From contig DIVD01000028.1 of the NCBI GenBank assembly GCA_002423245.1, positions 62,001-126,000 of the forward strand: a DNA stretch of 64,000 nt, read 5' to 3'. The stretch comes from Rhodobacteraceae bacterium UBA6141 (lineage in GTDB: Bacteria; Pseudomonadota; Alphaproteobacteria; Rhodobacterales; Rhodobacteraceae). The first letter of the stretch is position 1, and each line of letters starts with the position of its first letter. The position numbers and the translations under genes are program-made. This document shows, piece after piece, positions 17,280 through 25,348 of the stretch. The notes under the pieces are model-generated. The model saw only the letters and a program-made list of their open reading frames with translations, did not search any database and was not told where the DNA came from.

Positions 17280-19367
17280 TCAGCGCCCGGTCAACTCGCC
17301 GGTCAGCCGCACCGGCCCCGCCTCGCCCGTCAGCCGCGCGCGGTAGATCGGCAGGCTTTCGGCCACCCGCATCACGTAGTTCTGCGTCTCGGTGAAGGGG
17401 ATCGCCTCCACCCAGTCCACCACATCGACCGAGGGGTCGCGCGGGTCGCCCATCTCGCGGATCCACTGCCGCGGGCGGCCCGGCCCGGCGTTGTAGCCGG
17501 CAGCCACCAGCGCGGCGGCGGTGCCGAACTCGCCCGTCAGCTGCGCCAGATAGGCCGAGCCCAGCGAGGCGTTGTAGCGCCAGTCCGAGGTGAGCCGCGC
17601 CGCCGCATAGGGCTGGCCGGTCGCCGCCGCCATCAGTTGCGCGGTGGCCGGCATCACCTGCATCAGCCCGCGCGCGCCGACATGGCTGATCACGCCGATG
17701 TCGAACTCGCTTTCGCGCCGGGCGATGGACAGCGCAAGCTCTGGCGCAACCGGCAGGTCCATCTTCTCCAGCCCGTTCAGCGGGAAATAGGCGGCGGGCA
17801 GCACCAGCCCCTGCGCGGCGGCGGATTTGGCCACCATCAGCGCCAGATGCGGGCGGTCCCGCCGCAGGGCGTGGCCCGCAAGGCGCTGCAACTCGTCCGG
17901 GCCGAGGCTTTCGGCAAGATGCAGCAGGAATCGCTCCCCCAGATCGCTTTCGCCGGCGGCGTAAAGCAGTTCGGCCGCCTCGAAGACCGGACTGGCGGCA
18001 AAGGCGGCCCCGTCCAGCCCCGGATAGGCCTCGCGCCCGGTCAGCGCCGCGTCCAGCGGCAGGCCAAGGCGTTCGGCGGCCAGAAGGCCGTAGAAGCCGG
18101 TCTGATACTGCGCGGCGAAGGCATAGGCGGCGCGTGCCTCCCCCTCGCGCTGCAGCGCATCGAGGGCGCGCCCCTGCCAATAGCCGGCGCGGCCAAGGCT
18201 GATCGGGCTGGCCACCGCCGCGCGGAAGCGGGCGAAATGCGCCAGCGCGGTTTCGGGATCGTCCAGCCGGCGCAGCGCGATGTAGCCCGCGAGCCATTCC
18301 AGATCGGCATAGCTGCTGCCTGACGTCAGGTGGTGCGTGGAGGCGATGCGGTAGGCTTTCCCCGGATCGCCCAGCCGCATCTCGCGCCGCGCCAGAATCG
18401 CGCGCCATCCGGCCCATGCGGCAGGCTCGCCCAGCAGTTCGGCACTGGCCGAGCGTTCCAGCAGCAGGTCCGCCGCCTCGTCATAGCGGTTGCGGGCGAT
18501 GCGCCAGCGGAAGCGGTCCCGCGCCAGCCCCGCCGAGCCCGCCATATGCGCGGGCACCGCGGCGATCAGCGCATCGACGCCCGTCGCCTGGGATTGCAGC
18601 GCGATCCGCGCCTCGGCCACGGCGCGGCTGCCGGGCGTGACCAGCGGCAGCATCCGCCGCGCCTCGGCCAGCCGGCCGTCATCCAGCGCCGCGGCGAGCC
18701 GCCCGCCGTGGTGATCGGCCAGCACCGCCCCGGCACGAGCCAGCAGCGCCGCCTGTTCCTCCTCGGTCAGGGACAGATCGCGCCAGGCGCGCACCGCCTC
18801 GGCATCCGCCTGCGCCGGGCGGCCCGACTGCACCAGCGCCGTCATCAGCGCAAGGCTGCCGGTGCCCGTCTGCGGCGCGGCGGCGGCGAAGTAGGCAAGG
18901 ACGCTGGCCGCAGGCTCGCCCTCCAGCATCGCCGCCTCGCCCTTCTTGCGCAGCAGCGACAGGCCCGGCCAGTCGGGGCGGCGGTCGAGGAAATCGACAT
19001 AGTCGGCAAAGGTAGCGGATGCGGCGCCGGCGCGCAGCCGCTGCCATTCGAGGATGTCCGTCGAGACCGGCCCCGCGAGGCGCGCCTGCCCCATCGCCAC
19101 CGCCCAGTTGCCCTGCGCGGCGGCGGCCAGCGCCCGGCCAAGCGCGGCGGCGTCCTCGGCGAGGCGCGGCGCAGCCAGCCCCGGCGCGGGCGGCGCGGGC
19201 GCAGCCGGTGCGGGCGGAGGCGGCAGCGCCGCGCGGCCGGCGAGGACGGGGCCGCCCCGCGGCGCGGCCGGCGGCGCCGCCTGCTGCGCGCGGGCGGCAG
19301 GCAGGGCGAGGCCGAGCGACAGGGTCGCGGCAAGGGCAAGGCTGCGGGTCAGGGCGGTCGGGATCAT
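17280..19367 (-). CDS. Soluble lytic murein transglycosylase (Slt70 type)
   Basis: A periplasmic enzyme that cleaves glycan strands to 1,6-anhydro ends. The start at 19367 gives a signal peptide ([20 protein letters not shown] then ALPAARAQ). A Pro/Ala-rich stretch (residues about 30-65) leads into a long alpha-helical, TPR-like solenoid. The C-terminal catalytic domain has the essential Glu in [12 protein letters not shown], then [19 protein letters not shown] and [10 protein letters not shown], the goose-lysozyme-type motifs. It has 695 residues, close to other Slt proteins. The frame remains open far upstream, but only this start gives a signal sequence. It is divergent from dapA, whose product makes the diaminopimelate precursor found in the same polymer. 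Confidence 0.92.
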   Translation of the reverse strand: MIPTALTRSLALAATLSLGLALPAARAQQAAPPAAPRGGPVLAGRAALPPPPAPAAPAPPAPGLAAPRLAEDAAALGRALAAAAQGNWAVAMGQARLAGPVSTDILEWQRLRAGAASATFADYVDFLDRRPDWPGLSLLRKKGEAAMLEGEPAASVLAYFAAAAPQTGTGSLALMTALVQSGRPAQADAEAVRAWRDLSLTEEEQAALLARAGAVLADHHGGRLAAALDDGRLAEARRMLPLVTPGSRAVAEARIALQSQATGVDALIAAVPAHMAGSAGLARDRFRWRIARNRYDEAADLLLERSASAELLGEPAAWAGWRAILARREMRLGDPGKAYRIASTHHLTSGSSYADLEWLAGYIALRRLDDPETALAHFARFRAAVASPISLGRAGYWQGRALDALQREGEARAAYAFAAQYQTGFYGLLAAERLGLPLDAALTGREAYPGLDGAAFAASPVFEAAELLYAAGESDLGERFLLHLAESLGPDELQRLAGHALRRDRPHLALMVAKSAAAQGLVLPAAYFPLNGLEKMDLPVAPELALSIARRESEFDIGVISHVGARGLMQVMPATAQLMAAATGQPYAAARLTSDWRYNASLGSAYLAQLTGEFGTAAALVAAGYNAGPGRPRQWIREMGDPRDPSVDVVDWVEAIPFTETQNYVMRVAESLPIYRARLTGEAGPVRLTGELTGR

Positions 19368-19527
19368 GCGGGATTTCGGCTGCTGCTTTCTGGTTTGCCG
19401 CGATCCTAGCGGGCATCTTCGCGGCCACAACACACAAACTTGGCAAGAGCGCGGCACATCGCTAGGTTCCGCCGCGATCTCACCCGGCCGAGTCAGCCCT
19501 GACCGGCCCAACCTCATGGAGCGTGTC

Positions 19528-20400
19528 ATGTTCAAAGGGTCCATTCCCGCCCTGGTCACGCCGTTCAAGGACGGCGCCGTGGACTTCGACACGCTGAAGA
19601 CGCTGGTCGACTGGCAGATCGCCGAAGGCTCGAGCGGGCTCGTGCCCGTGGGCACCACCGGCGAGAGCCCGACGCTGAGCCATGCCGAACATGCCGCGGT
19701 GATCGAGGCGGTGGTGAGCGCCGCCGCGGGCCGCGTGCCGGTGATCGCCGGCGCCGGATCGAACGCCACCGCCGAGGGGATCGCCCTCATCCGCCACGCC
19801 AGGGCGGTGGGCGCCGATGCCGCGCTGGTGGTGACGCCCTATTACAACAAGCCCACGCAGCGCGGGCTGATCGCGCATTTCACCGCGATGCACGATGCGG
19901 CCGATCTGCCGATCATCATCTACAACATCCCCGGTCGCTCGGTGGTGGACATGACGCCCGAGACGATGGGCGAGCTGGCGAGGCTGCCGCGCATCGTCGG
20001 GGTCAAGGACGCGACCGGCAAGCTGGAGCGCGTGAGCCAGCAGCGCATGACCTGCGGGCCGGACTTCATCCAGCTGTCGGGCGAGGACGCGACCGCGCTC
20101 GGCTTCAACGCGCATGGCGGAGTGGGCTGCATTTCGGTCACCGCCAATGTCGCGCCGCGGCTTTGTGCCGAGTTCCAGGCGGCGACGCTGGCGGGGGACT
20201 ATGCAACGGCTCTGGCCTATCAGGACAGGCTGATGCCGCTGCACGAGGCGATCTTCCTCGAGCCGGGGCTGGTCGGCGCGAAATACGCGCTCTCGAAGCT
20301 GGGGCTGTGCCGCGAGGAGGTGCGCCTGCCGCTGACCCCGCTGCTGGAGGCCACGCGCGCGCGGATCGACGCGGCGATGCGCCATGCCGGGCTGATCTGA
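19528..20400 (+). CDS. dapA: 4-hydroxy-tetrahydrodipicolinate synthase
   Basis: Condenses pyruvate with aspartate semialdehyde, the committed step to diaminopimelate and lysine. The blocks are [19 protein letters not shown], the [14 protein letters not shown] motif, the catalytic Tyr in [12 protein letters not shown] and [14 protein letters not shown], and the Schiff-base Lys in [14 protein letters not shown]. The start at 19528 has GGAG six bases upstream and matches the family N-terminus; an ATG at 19516 would add four residues. It has 290 residues, the usual length. It is followed by two strong GC palindromes and then smpB. Confidence 0.96.
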   Translation: MFKGSIPALVTPFKDGAVDFDTLKTLVDWQIAEGSSGLVPVGTTGESPTLSHAEHAAVIEAVVSAAAGRVPVIAGAGSNATAEGIALIRHARAVGADAALVVTPYYNKPTQRGLIAHFTAMHDAADLPIIIYNIPGRSVVDMTPETMGELARLPRIVGVKDATGKLERVSQQRMTCGPDFIQLSGEDATALGFNAHGGVGCISVTANVAPRLCAEFQAATLAGDYATALAYQDRLMPLHEAIFLEPGLVGAKYALSKLGLCREEVRLPLTPLLEATRARIDAAMRHAGLI

Positions 20401-20414
20401 CATCGGCAGGGAGA

Positions 20415-20469
20415 GCGGGGGGCCGGCCCCCCGCACCCCCCGGCCGGGGAGGGGCGCGCCCCTCCCCGG
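20415..20469 (+). terminator. Two consecutive perfect GC palindromes after dapA
   Basis: GCGGGGGGCC/GGCCCCCCGC (20415-20434, perfect 20-bp palindrome) and the 26-bp perfect palindrome at 20444-20469 (CCGGGGAGGGGCG/CGCCCCTCCCCGG) lie directly downstream of the dapA stop. Neither has a U-run, so they may be transcription pause or mRNA-stabilising stems rather than classical terminators. Confidence 0.5.
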
Positions 20470-20554
20470 CACCCCTCTGCGGATATTTGCCCCGGCAAGA
20501 AGCGGGGGCGCGGCTCTGGACAGGGCGGGCGGCAGCGCCTATCTGGGGCCGATC

Positions 20555-21031
20555 ATGGCCGTCAGACACGATCCCAATTCCAAGATCATCGCCGAAAACC
20601 GCCGCGCGCGGTTCGATTACGCCATCGAGAGCGATCTCGAGGCCGGGATCATGCTGCTGGGATCGGAGGTGAAATCGCTGCGCAGGGGCCAGTCGAACAT
20701 CGCCGAAAGCTATGCCAGCATCGAGGGGGGCGAGTTGTGGCTGATCAACAGCTATATCGCGCCCTATTCGCAGGCCGGCGTCTTCGGGCATGAGGAGCGG
20801 CGGCGGCGCAAGCTGCTGGTCAGCCGCAAGGAGCTGTCGCGGCTGAGGCAGGCCGTGGGGCGCGAGGGCATGACGCTGGTGCCACTGGTGATGTATTTCA
20901 ACGACAAGGGCATCGCCAAGCTGAAGATCGGCGTCGCCAGGGGCAAGAAGCTGGCCGACAAGCGCGAAACCGCGGCGAAGCGCGACTGGGACCGGCAGAA
21001 GGCGCGGCTGCTGAAGCAGGGGCACCAGTGA
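20555..21031 (+). CDS. smpB: SsrA-binding protein
   Basis: Binds tmRNA and guides it into stalled ribosomes for trans-translation. The 158 residues contain the full family pattern: [36 protein letters not shown] and [20 protein letters not shown], ending in the basic tail ([20 protein letters not shown]) that enters the mRNA channel. It lies 154 bases after dapA, beyond strong stem-loops, so it probably has its own promoter. No tmRNA gene was seen in the window. Confidence 0.96.
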   Translation: MAVRHDPNSKIIAENRRARFDYAIESDLEAGIMLLGSEVKSLRRGQSNIAESYASIEGGELWLINSYIAPYSQAGVFGHEERRRRKLLVSRKELSRLRQAVGREGMTLVPLVMYFNDKGIAKLKIGVARGKKLADKRETAAKRDWDRQKARLLKQGHQ

Positions 21032-21142
21032 TCCGCAGGGCCGGAACCCGCGGGCGGCACCCGGACCCACGCCGGCCTTGCCGGCTTGCCGGGCAGCGCG
21101 CCTCGCGCTAGACGGGAGGCGGGTTGCAGGGAAGGGCACGGC

Positions 21143-21988
21143 ATGGACGATCCGAAGACGCTGGTATCCACCGACTGGCTCGAGGCGCATCTGCGCGACC
21201 CGGATCTGCGCATCCTCGATGCCTCGTGGTATCTGCCCGCGATGGGGCGGGACGCGAAGACGGAATTCGACGCGGGCCACATCCCCGGCGCGCGGTTCTT
21301 CGACATCGACGAGATTTCCGACCAGCGCTCGGAATTGCCGCACATGGCCCCGCCGGCGGAGAAGTTCATGAGCCGGATGCGCGCGATGGGCGTGGGCGAC
21401 GGGCATCAGGTGGTGATCTATGACGGCGCCGGGATCTTTTCGGCGCCGCGGGTTTGGTGGACCTTCCGGCTGATGGGCAAGACCGATGTGGCGGTGCTGG
21501 ATGGCGGATTTCCCAAGTGGAAGGCCGAGGGCCGGATGATCGAGGATCTGCCGCCCTTCGTGCGCGACCGCCACATGACCGTGCAGCGGCAGGCGCAGTT
21601 GGTGAAGGACGTGACGCAGGTTGCCGCCGCCTCCAAGCTGGGCGATCGGGAGATCATCGACGCCCGCAGCGAAGCCCGCTTCCGGGGTGACGAGCCCGAG
21701 CCCCGGCCGGGCCTGCGCCAGGGCCATATCCCCAATGCGAAGAACCTGCCCTTCGGGCGGCTGCTGAACGCGGATGGCACGATGAAATCGCCCGAGGCGC
21801 TGCAGGCGGAGTTTCTGGCGGCGGGCGTGGACCTCGGCAAGCCCGCGATCACCACCTGCGGGTCCGGCGTGTCGGCGGCGATCCTCAACCTCGCGCTGGA
21901 GCGGATCGGCCACCGGGACCACGCGCTCTATGACGGGTCCTGGGCCGAATGGGGGATGTATGGCGACCTGCGCGTCGCGAGGGGATAG
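21143..21988 (+). CDS. sseA: 3-mercaptopyruvate sulfurtransferase (two rhodanese domains)
   Basis: Transfers sulfur from 3-mercaptopyruvate to thiol acceptors or cyanide. There are two rhodanese repeats: the inactive first (LVSTDWLEAHL to GGFPKWKAEG) and the catalytic second with the active-site loop TTCGSGVSAA (C-G-S-G-V-S/T, the MST type rather than thiosulfate CRxGx[RT]). It has 281 residues with the start at 21143, which has a GGGAAGGGC site upstream. The stop is only 3 bases before the ATG of the aminotransferase gene. The pairing makes sense, because transamination of cysteine by aromatic or aspartate aminotransferases yields 3-mercaptopyruvate. Confidence 0.93.
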   Translation: MDDPKTLVSTDWLEAHLRDPDLRILDASWYLPAMGRDAKTEFDAGHIPGARFFDIDEISDQRSELPHMAPPAEKFMSRMRAMGVGDGHQVVIYDGAGIFSAPRVWWTFRLMGKTDVAVLDGGFPKWKAEGRMIEDLPPFVRDRHMTVQRQAQLVKDVTQVAAASKLGDREIIDARSEARFRGDEPEPRPGLRQGHIPNAKNLPFGRLLNADGTMKSPEALQAEFLAAGVDLGKPAITTCGSGVSAAILNLALERIGHRDHALYDGSWAEWGMYGDLRVARG

Positions 21989-21991
21989 CCG

Positions 21992-23176
21992 ATGCTGTCG
22001 AGCCTGAAGCCGCAGCCGGCCGACAGGATCCTTGCGCTGATGGGCGAGTTCGGGGCCGATGACCGCGCCGGCAAGATCGACCTCGGCGTCGGTGTCTACA
22101 AGGACGCCAGCGGCCGCACCCCGGTGATGCGCGCGGTGAAGGCGGCCGAGAAGCTGCTGTGGCAGGCCGAGACCACCAAGAGCTATGTGGCGCCGGCGGG
22201 CGACCCGGCCTTTGGCGCGGCGATGGCGGGGCTGATCCTCGGCCCCGACCATCCGGGCGAGCGGCTGGCGGCGGCGGCCACGGTCGGCGGCACCGGCGCG
22301 ATCCGGCAGGCGCTTGACCTGATCCGGCTGGCGAACCCGGGCGCGACGATCTGGCTGCCCGAGCCGACATGGCCGAACCATCCCTCGATCCTGTCTTATC
22401 TGGGGATGAGGCAGGCCAGCTACCGCTATTTCGACGCCGGGACGCGCGGCGTCGCCTTCGATGCGATGCTGGCGGATCTGGGGCGGGCGGCGCCGGGCGA
22501 TGTGGTGCTGCTGCATGGCTGCTGCCACAACCCGACCGGCGCCGACCTGACGCTGCCGGAATGGGCCGAGCTGGGTGCGCTGCTGGCGCGGACGGGGGCC
22601 GTTCCGCTGATCGACCTGGCCTATCAGGGCCTCGGCGACGGGCTGGAGGCGGATGCCGCCGGCACGCGGCTGATCGCGGAGGCCCTGCCCGAGGCGCTGA
22701 TCGCGGCCTCGTGCAGCAAGAACTTCGGCATCTACCGCGAGCGGGCGGGGGTGCTGCTGGCGCTGGCGCCGGGCGAGGGGGCGCGCGATCTGGCGCAAGG
22801 CACGCTCGCGTTCCTCAACCGGCAGAGCTGCAGCTTTCCGCCCGATCACGGGGCCCGGCTGGTGACGATGATCCTGGGCGACCCGGCGCTGCGGGCCGAA
22901 TGGGAGGCAGAGCTGGACGCGATGCGCAGGGCGATGCTGGGCCTGCGCGAGGCGCTGGCGCGCGAGCTGCGCGAGCGGTCGGGCTCTGACCGGTTCGGAT
23001 TTCTGGCGCAGCATCGGGGCATGTTCTCGCGGCTCGGGGCCACGCCCGAACAGGTGGCGCGGCTGCGGGCCGAACATGCGATCTACATGCTGGGCGACAG
23101 CCGGCTGAACATCGCCGGGCTGAACGCGGCGACGGTGCCGGTGCTGGCGCAGGCGATCCTGGACTGCGGGATCTGA
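21992..23176 (+). CDS. Aromatic/aspartate aminotransferase, class I (TyrB-like)
   Basis: A PLP aminotransferase of 394 residues. The class I family pattern is clear: LGVGVYKDASGRTPVMRAVK, SYVAPAGDPAF, HGCCHNPTGADL, the PLP lysine in ASCSKNFGIYRERAG, and the substrate-carboxylate Arg near the end (IYMLGDSRLNIAGL). It most resembles TyrB/AspC enzymes, which act on aromatic amino acids, aspartate and also cysteine. It starts 3 bases after sseA, so they form an operon, and it may supply 3-mercaptopyruvate. A strong terminator follows. Confidence 0.92.
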   Translation: MLSSLKPQPADRILALMGEFGADDRAGKIDLGVGVYKDASGRTPVMRAVKAAEKLLWQAETTKSYVAPAGDPAFGAAMAGLILGPDHPGERLAAAATVGGTGAIRQALDLIRLANPGATIWLPEPTWPNHPSILSYLGMRQASYRYFDAGTRGVAFDAMLADLGRAAPGDVVLLHGCCHNPTGADLTLPEWAELGALLARTGAVPLIDLAYQGLGDGLEADAAGTRLIAEALPEALIAASCSKNFGIYRERAGVLLALAPGEGARDLAQGTLAFLNRQSCSFPPDHGARLVTMILGDPALRAEWEAELDAMRRAMLGLREALARELRERSGSDRFGFLAQHRGMFSRLGATPEQVARLRAEHAIYMLGDSRLNIAGLNAATVPVLAQAILDCGI

Positions 23177-23198
23177 GGGCGCCGGCGCCGGCGCAAGA

Positions 23199-23222
23199 AA
23201 GGCGGGGCCGGAGCCCCGCCTT
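23199..23222. terminator. Terminator between convergent aminotransferase and amtB genes
   Basis: AAGGCGGGGC / GCCCCGCCTT, a perfect 10-bp stem with loop CGGA and A/T-rich ends on both sides. It can serve both the plus-strand aminotransferase gene (stop 23176) and the minus-strand amtB (stop 23276). Confidence 0.8.
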
Positions 23223-23275
23223 CAGGGCGCGCGCAGCAGGAGGAGATGCGGCGCGCGCCCGTTCCGAAGGCGCGA

Positions 23276-24646
23276 TCAGCTGTGATAGGCGCTTTCGCCA
23301 TGGGCGCTCTGGTCGAGGCCCCCACGCTCGTCATCCGCGGACACGCGCAGCCCGGTGATGGCCTTGGTGACATAAAGCAGGATCAGCGAGCCGACGCCGC
23401 TCCAGACGATGGTGATCAGCACGGCCTTGATCTGCGCCATGACCTGCGAGCCCATCGTCCCCGCCTCGGTGATGAAGCCGGTGCCGCCAAGCGATTCCGC
23501 TGCGAGGATGCCGGTGCCGATGGCGCCCACGATGCCGCCGATGCCGTGGATGCCGAACACGTCGAGGCTGTCGTCATAGCCGAAGCTGTTCTTCACGACC
23601 GAGACGAAGAAGTAGCAGGCCAGCGAGGCGACAACGCCAAGGATGAGCGCACCCATCGGGCCGGTGGTGCCGCAAGCGGGGGTGATCGCGACCAGACCCG
23701 CAACCATCCCCGACGCCGCACCAAGGCCCGAGGCCTTGCCGCGCGCCATCGCCTCGATCACGCACCATGCGAGGATGGCGGCGGCGGTGGCAAGGAAGGT
23801 GTTCAGCAGGGCCAGGGTCGCGCCGGCGGTGGCCTCGAGGTTGGACCCGGCGTTGAAGCCGAACCAGCCAACCCACAGCATCGCCGCCCCGACCATGGTC
23901 AGCGTCATCGAGTGCGGCGCCATCATGTCCTTGCCAAGGCCGATGCGCGGGCCGACGACGAGCGAGGCCATCAGTGCCGCGATACCGGCGTTGATATGCA
24001 CCACGGTGCCGCCCGCAAAGTCGATCGCCCCCATGTTGAAGATCAGGCCCGAGGCATCCCAGACCATGTGGGCGATCGGGAAGTAGATGAACGTCGCCCA
24101 GAGCGCCGAGAACAGCAGCACGCCCGAGAACTTGATCCGTTCGGCGAAGGCGCCGATGATCAGCGCCGGGGTGATGGCCGCGAAGGTCATCTGGAAGGCG
24201 ATGAACACGTATTCCGGCAGCACGACGCCATCGGTGAAGGTGGCCGCGGTGGTGTCGGGGGTTACGCCCGACAGGAACATCTTCGCGGTGCCGCCCCAGA
24301 ATGCCGAGGTGCCGCCGCCAAAGGCGAAGGAATAGCCGTAGAGAACCCAGATCACCATCATCAGCGCAGCAATCACGGTGCACTGCATCAGCACCGAGAG
24401 CATGTTCTTGGCCCGCACGAGCCCGCCGTAGAACAGCGCGAGGCCGGGCACGACCATGAAGAGCACGAGCACCGAGGAAATCATCATCCAGGCGACATCG
24501 CCCTTGTCGGTCACGTCGCCGACCACCTCGGCAACGGCTTCGGCAACTCCTTCTGCGGCGGGGGCCGCCGCGTCCTGCGCCAGGGCAGGCAGGGCCAGCG
24601 CCGCGAGCATCGCGGCCAGGCCCGAAAGCTTCTTGAGGTTCGACAT
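23276..24646 (-). CDS. amtB: Ammonium transporter (Amt/Mep/Rh family)
   Basis: An inner-membrane ammonium channel. A signal peptide (MSNLKKLSGLAAMLAALALP, then ALAQ) is followed by an Ala/Glu-rich periplasmic lead and 11 hydrophobic helices beginning at MISSVLVLFMVVPGLALFYG. Recognised Amt blocks are GGLVRAKNMLSVLMQ, DFAGGTVVHINAG with the pore histidine, and DVFGIHGIGGIVGA with the second pore histidine. It has 456 residues. The ATG at 24646 is preferred because GGGAAG lies 8 bases upstream; a GTG at 24655 would sit too close to that site. It follows glnK by 27 bases, so it is in the glnK-amtB operon and is expected to be blocked by unmodified GlnK. Confidence 0.95.
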   Translation of the reverse strand: MSNLKKLSGLAAMLAALALPALAQDAAAPAAEGVAEAVAEVVGDVTDKGDVAWMMISSVLVLFMVVPGLALFYGGLVRAKNMLSVLMQCTVIAALMMVIWVLYGYSFAFGGGTSAFWGGTAKMFLSGVTPDTTAATFTDGVVLPEYVFIAFQMTFAAITPALIIGAFAERIKFSGVLLFSALWATFIYFPIAHMVWDASGLIFNMGAIDFAGGTVVHINAGIAALMASLVVGPRIGLGKDMMAPHSMTLTMVGAAMLWVGWFGFNAGSNLEATAGATLALLNTFLATAAAILAWCVIEAMARGKASGLGAASGMVAGLVAITPACGTTGPMGALILGVVASLACYFFVSVVKNSFGYDDSLDVFGIHGIGGIVGAIGTGILAAESLGGTGFITEAGTMGSQVMAQIKAVLITIVWSGVGSLILLYVTKAITGLRVSADDERGGLDQSAHGESAYHS

Positions 24647-24673
24647 CTTGTTCACTTCCCCTGTTCCCGGCTC

Positions 24674-25012
24674 TCAGAGCGCGTCGTCGTTGATTTCGCC
24701 GGTGCGGACGCGCACGGCCTGTGCCACGTCGAGCACGAAGATCTTGCCGTCGCCGATCTTGTCGGTCTTGGCGGCCCTCTGGATGGTGTCGACGACCACA
24801 TCCGCCAGCGCGTCGCTCACCACGATCTCCAGCTTGACCTTCGGCACGAAGTTCACGGCGTATTCCGCGCCGCGGTAGATTTCGGTGTGACCGGACTGCG
24901 AGCCGAAGCCCTTGACCTCGGTGACCATCATGCCGCGCACCCCGACGGCGGTGAGCGCCTCGCGCACCTCCTCGAGCTTGAACGGCTTGATTGCTGCGAT
25001 GATGAGTTTCAC
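24674..25012 (-). CDS. glnK: Nitrogen regulatory protein PII (GlnK type)
   Basis: A trimeric signal protein that senses 2-oxoglutarate and ATP/ADP and controls the adjacent AmtB. GTG start at 25012 with an AAGGGAAAAG ribosome site, giving the standard 112-residue chain (VKLIIAAIKPFKLEEVREAL). The T-loop is intact, with the uridylylated tyrosine in EIYRGAEYAVNFVPK. The B-loop TDKIGDGKIFV and C-terminal VRVRTGEIND are also present. Position directly before amtB makes GlnK the likely paralogue rather than GlnB. An upstream gap with TGCA boxes may carry nitrogen control. Confidence 0.96.
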   Translation of the reverse strand: MKLIIAAIKPFKLEEVREALTAVGVRGMMVTEVKGFGSQSGHTEIYRGAEYAVNFVPKVKLEIVVSDALADVVVDTIQRAAKTDKIGDGKIFVLDVAQAVRVRTGEINDDAL

Positions 25013-25348
25013 GTCTTTTCCCTTCCTTTGGCAGCGCCTCGACGGGAGGCGCCGGGGCCAACCCACGACGGAAGGAGGCCGCTTTCACGCCGACGTTACA
25101 AGGAAGGGCGCCCCTTGGGCGGGGTGCTTTGCGGCACTGTTTGCACAATATTTGCACAAACTGCGTGGCTGGCCAAAAAAATGTGCACATCGCAAACCGA
25201 ATCGTGAAGCCAGACGGCTCCACATCCCGGCGCGGCGGCTGTATCGTCGGCACAAAGAAGCGGCGCGCCGGCCGGCGGGTGTGGCAAAAGACGGGTTGCC
25301 GGGCCGCCCCGGCCGGGCGCGGGCAGCGATAGCGGGCAGGTGGTGCGG
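25013..25348. other. 336-bp divergent intergenic region between glnK and the penicillin-binding protein gene
   Basis: No gene is supported here. Open frames crossing it lack coding bias and ribosome sites. It is locally AT-richer around 25140-25200 (several A and T runs, TTTGCACA repeats and ATGTGCACAT), as expected for control regions of the two divergent genes. The rest is GC-rich without visible structure. Confidence 0.6.
25140..25190 (-). promoter_or_regulatory. Cluster of TGCA boxes upstream of glnK-amtB (candidate nitrogen-control site)
   Basis: TTTGCACA occurs at 25140-25147 and again at 25151-25158, exactly 11 bases (one helical turn) apart. Together they form an imperfect palindrome TGCA-N7-TGCA. 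A perfect 10-bp palindrome ATGTGCACAT follows at 25181-25190. NtrC sites in enteric bacteria read TGCAC-N-GGTGCA, and glnK-amtB operons are classic NtrC targets. The boxes lie 130-180 bases upstream of glnK. I did not find a convincing sigma-54 promoter between them and the gene. They could equally regulate the divergent PBP gene. Confidence 0.35.

Noticed and set aside
20401..20554. tmRNA (ssrA) gene next to smpB
   Set aside because: The gap is mostly two GC palindromes; no tRNA-like ends or tag-peptide frame are seen.
25013..25140. Sigma-54 promoter for glnK-amtB
   Set aside because: A GG-N10-GC pair can be found, but flanking bases do not match TGGCAC/TTGCA, and such pairs arise by chance in GC-rich DNA.
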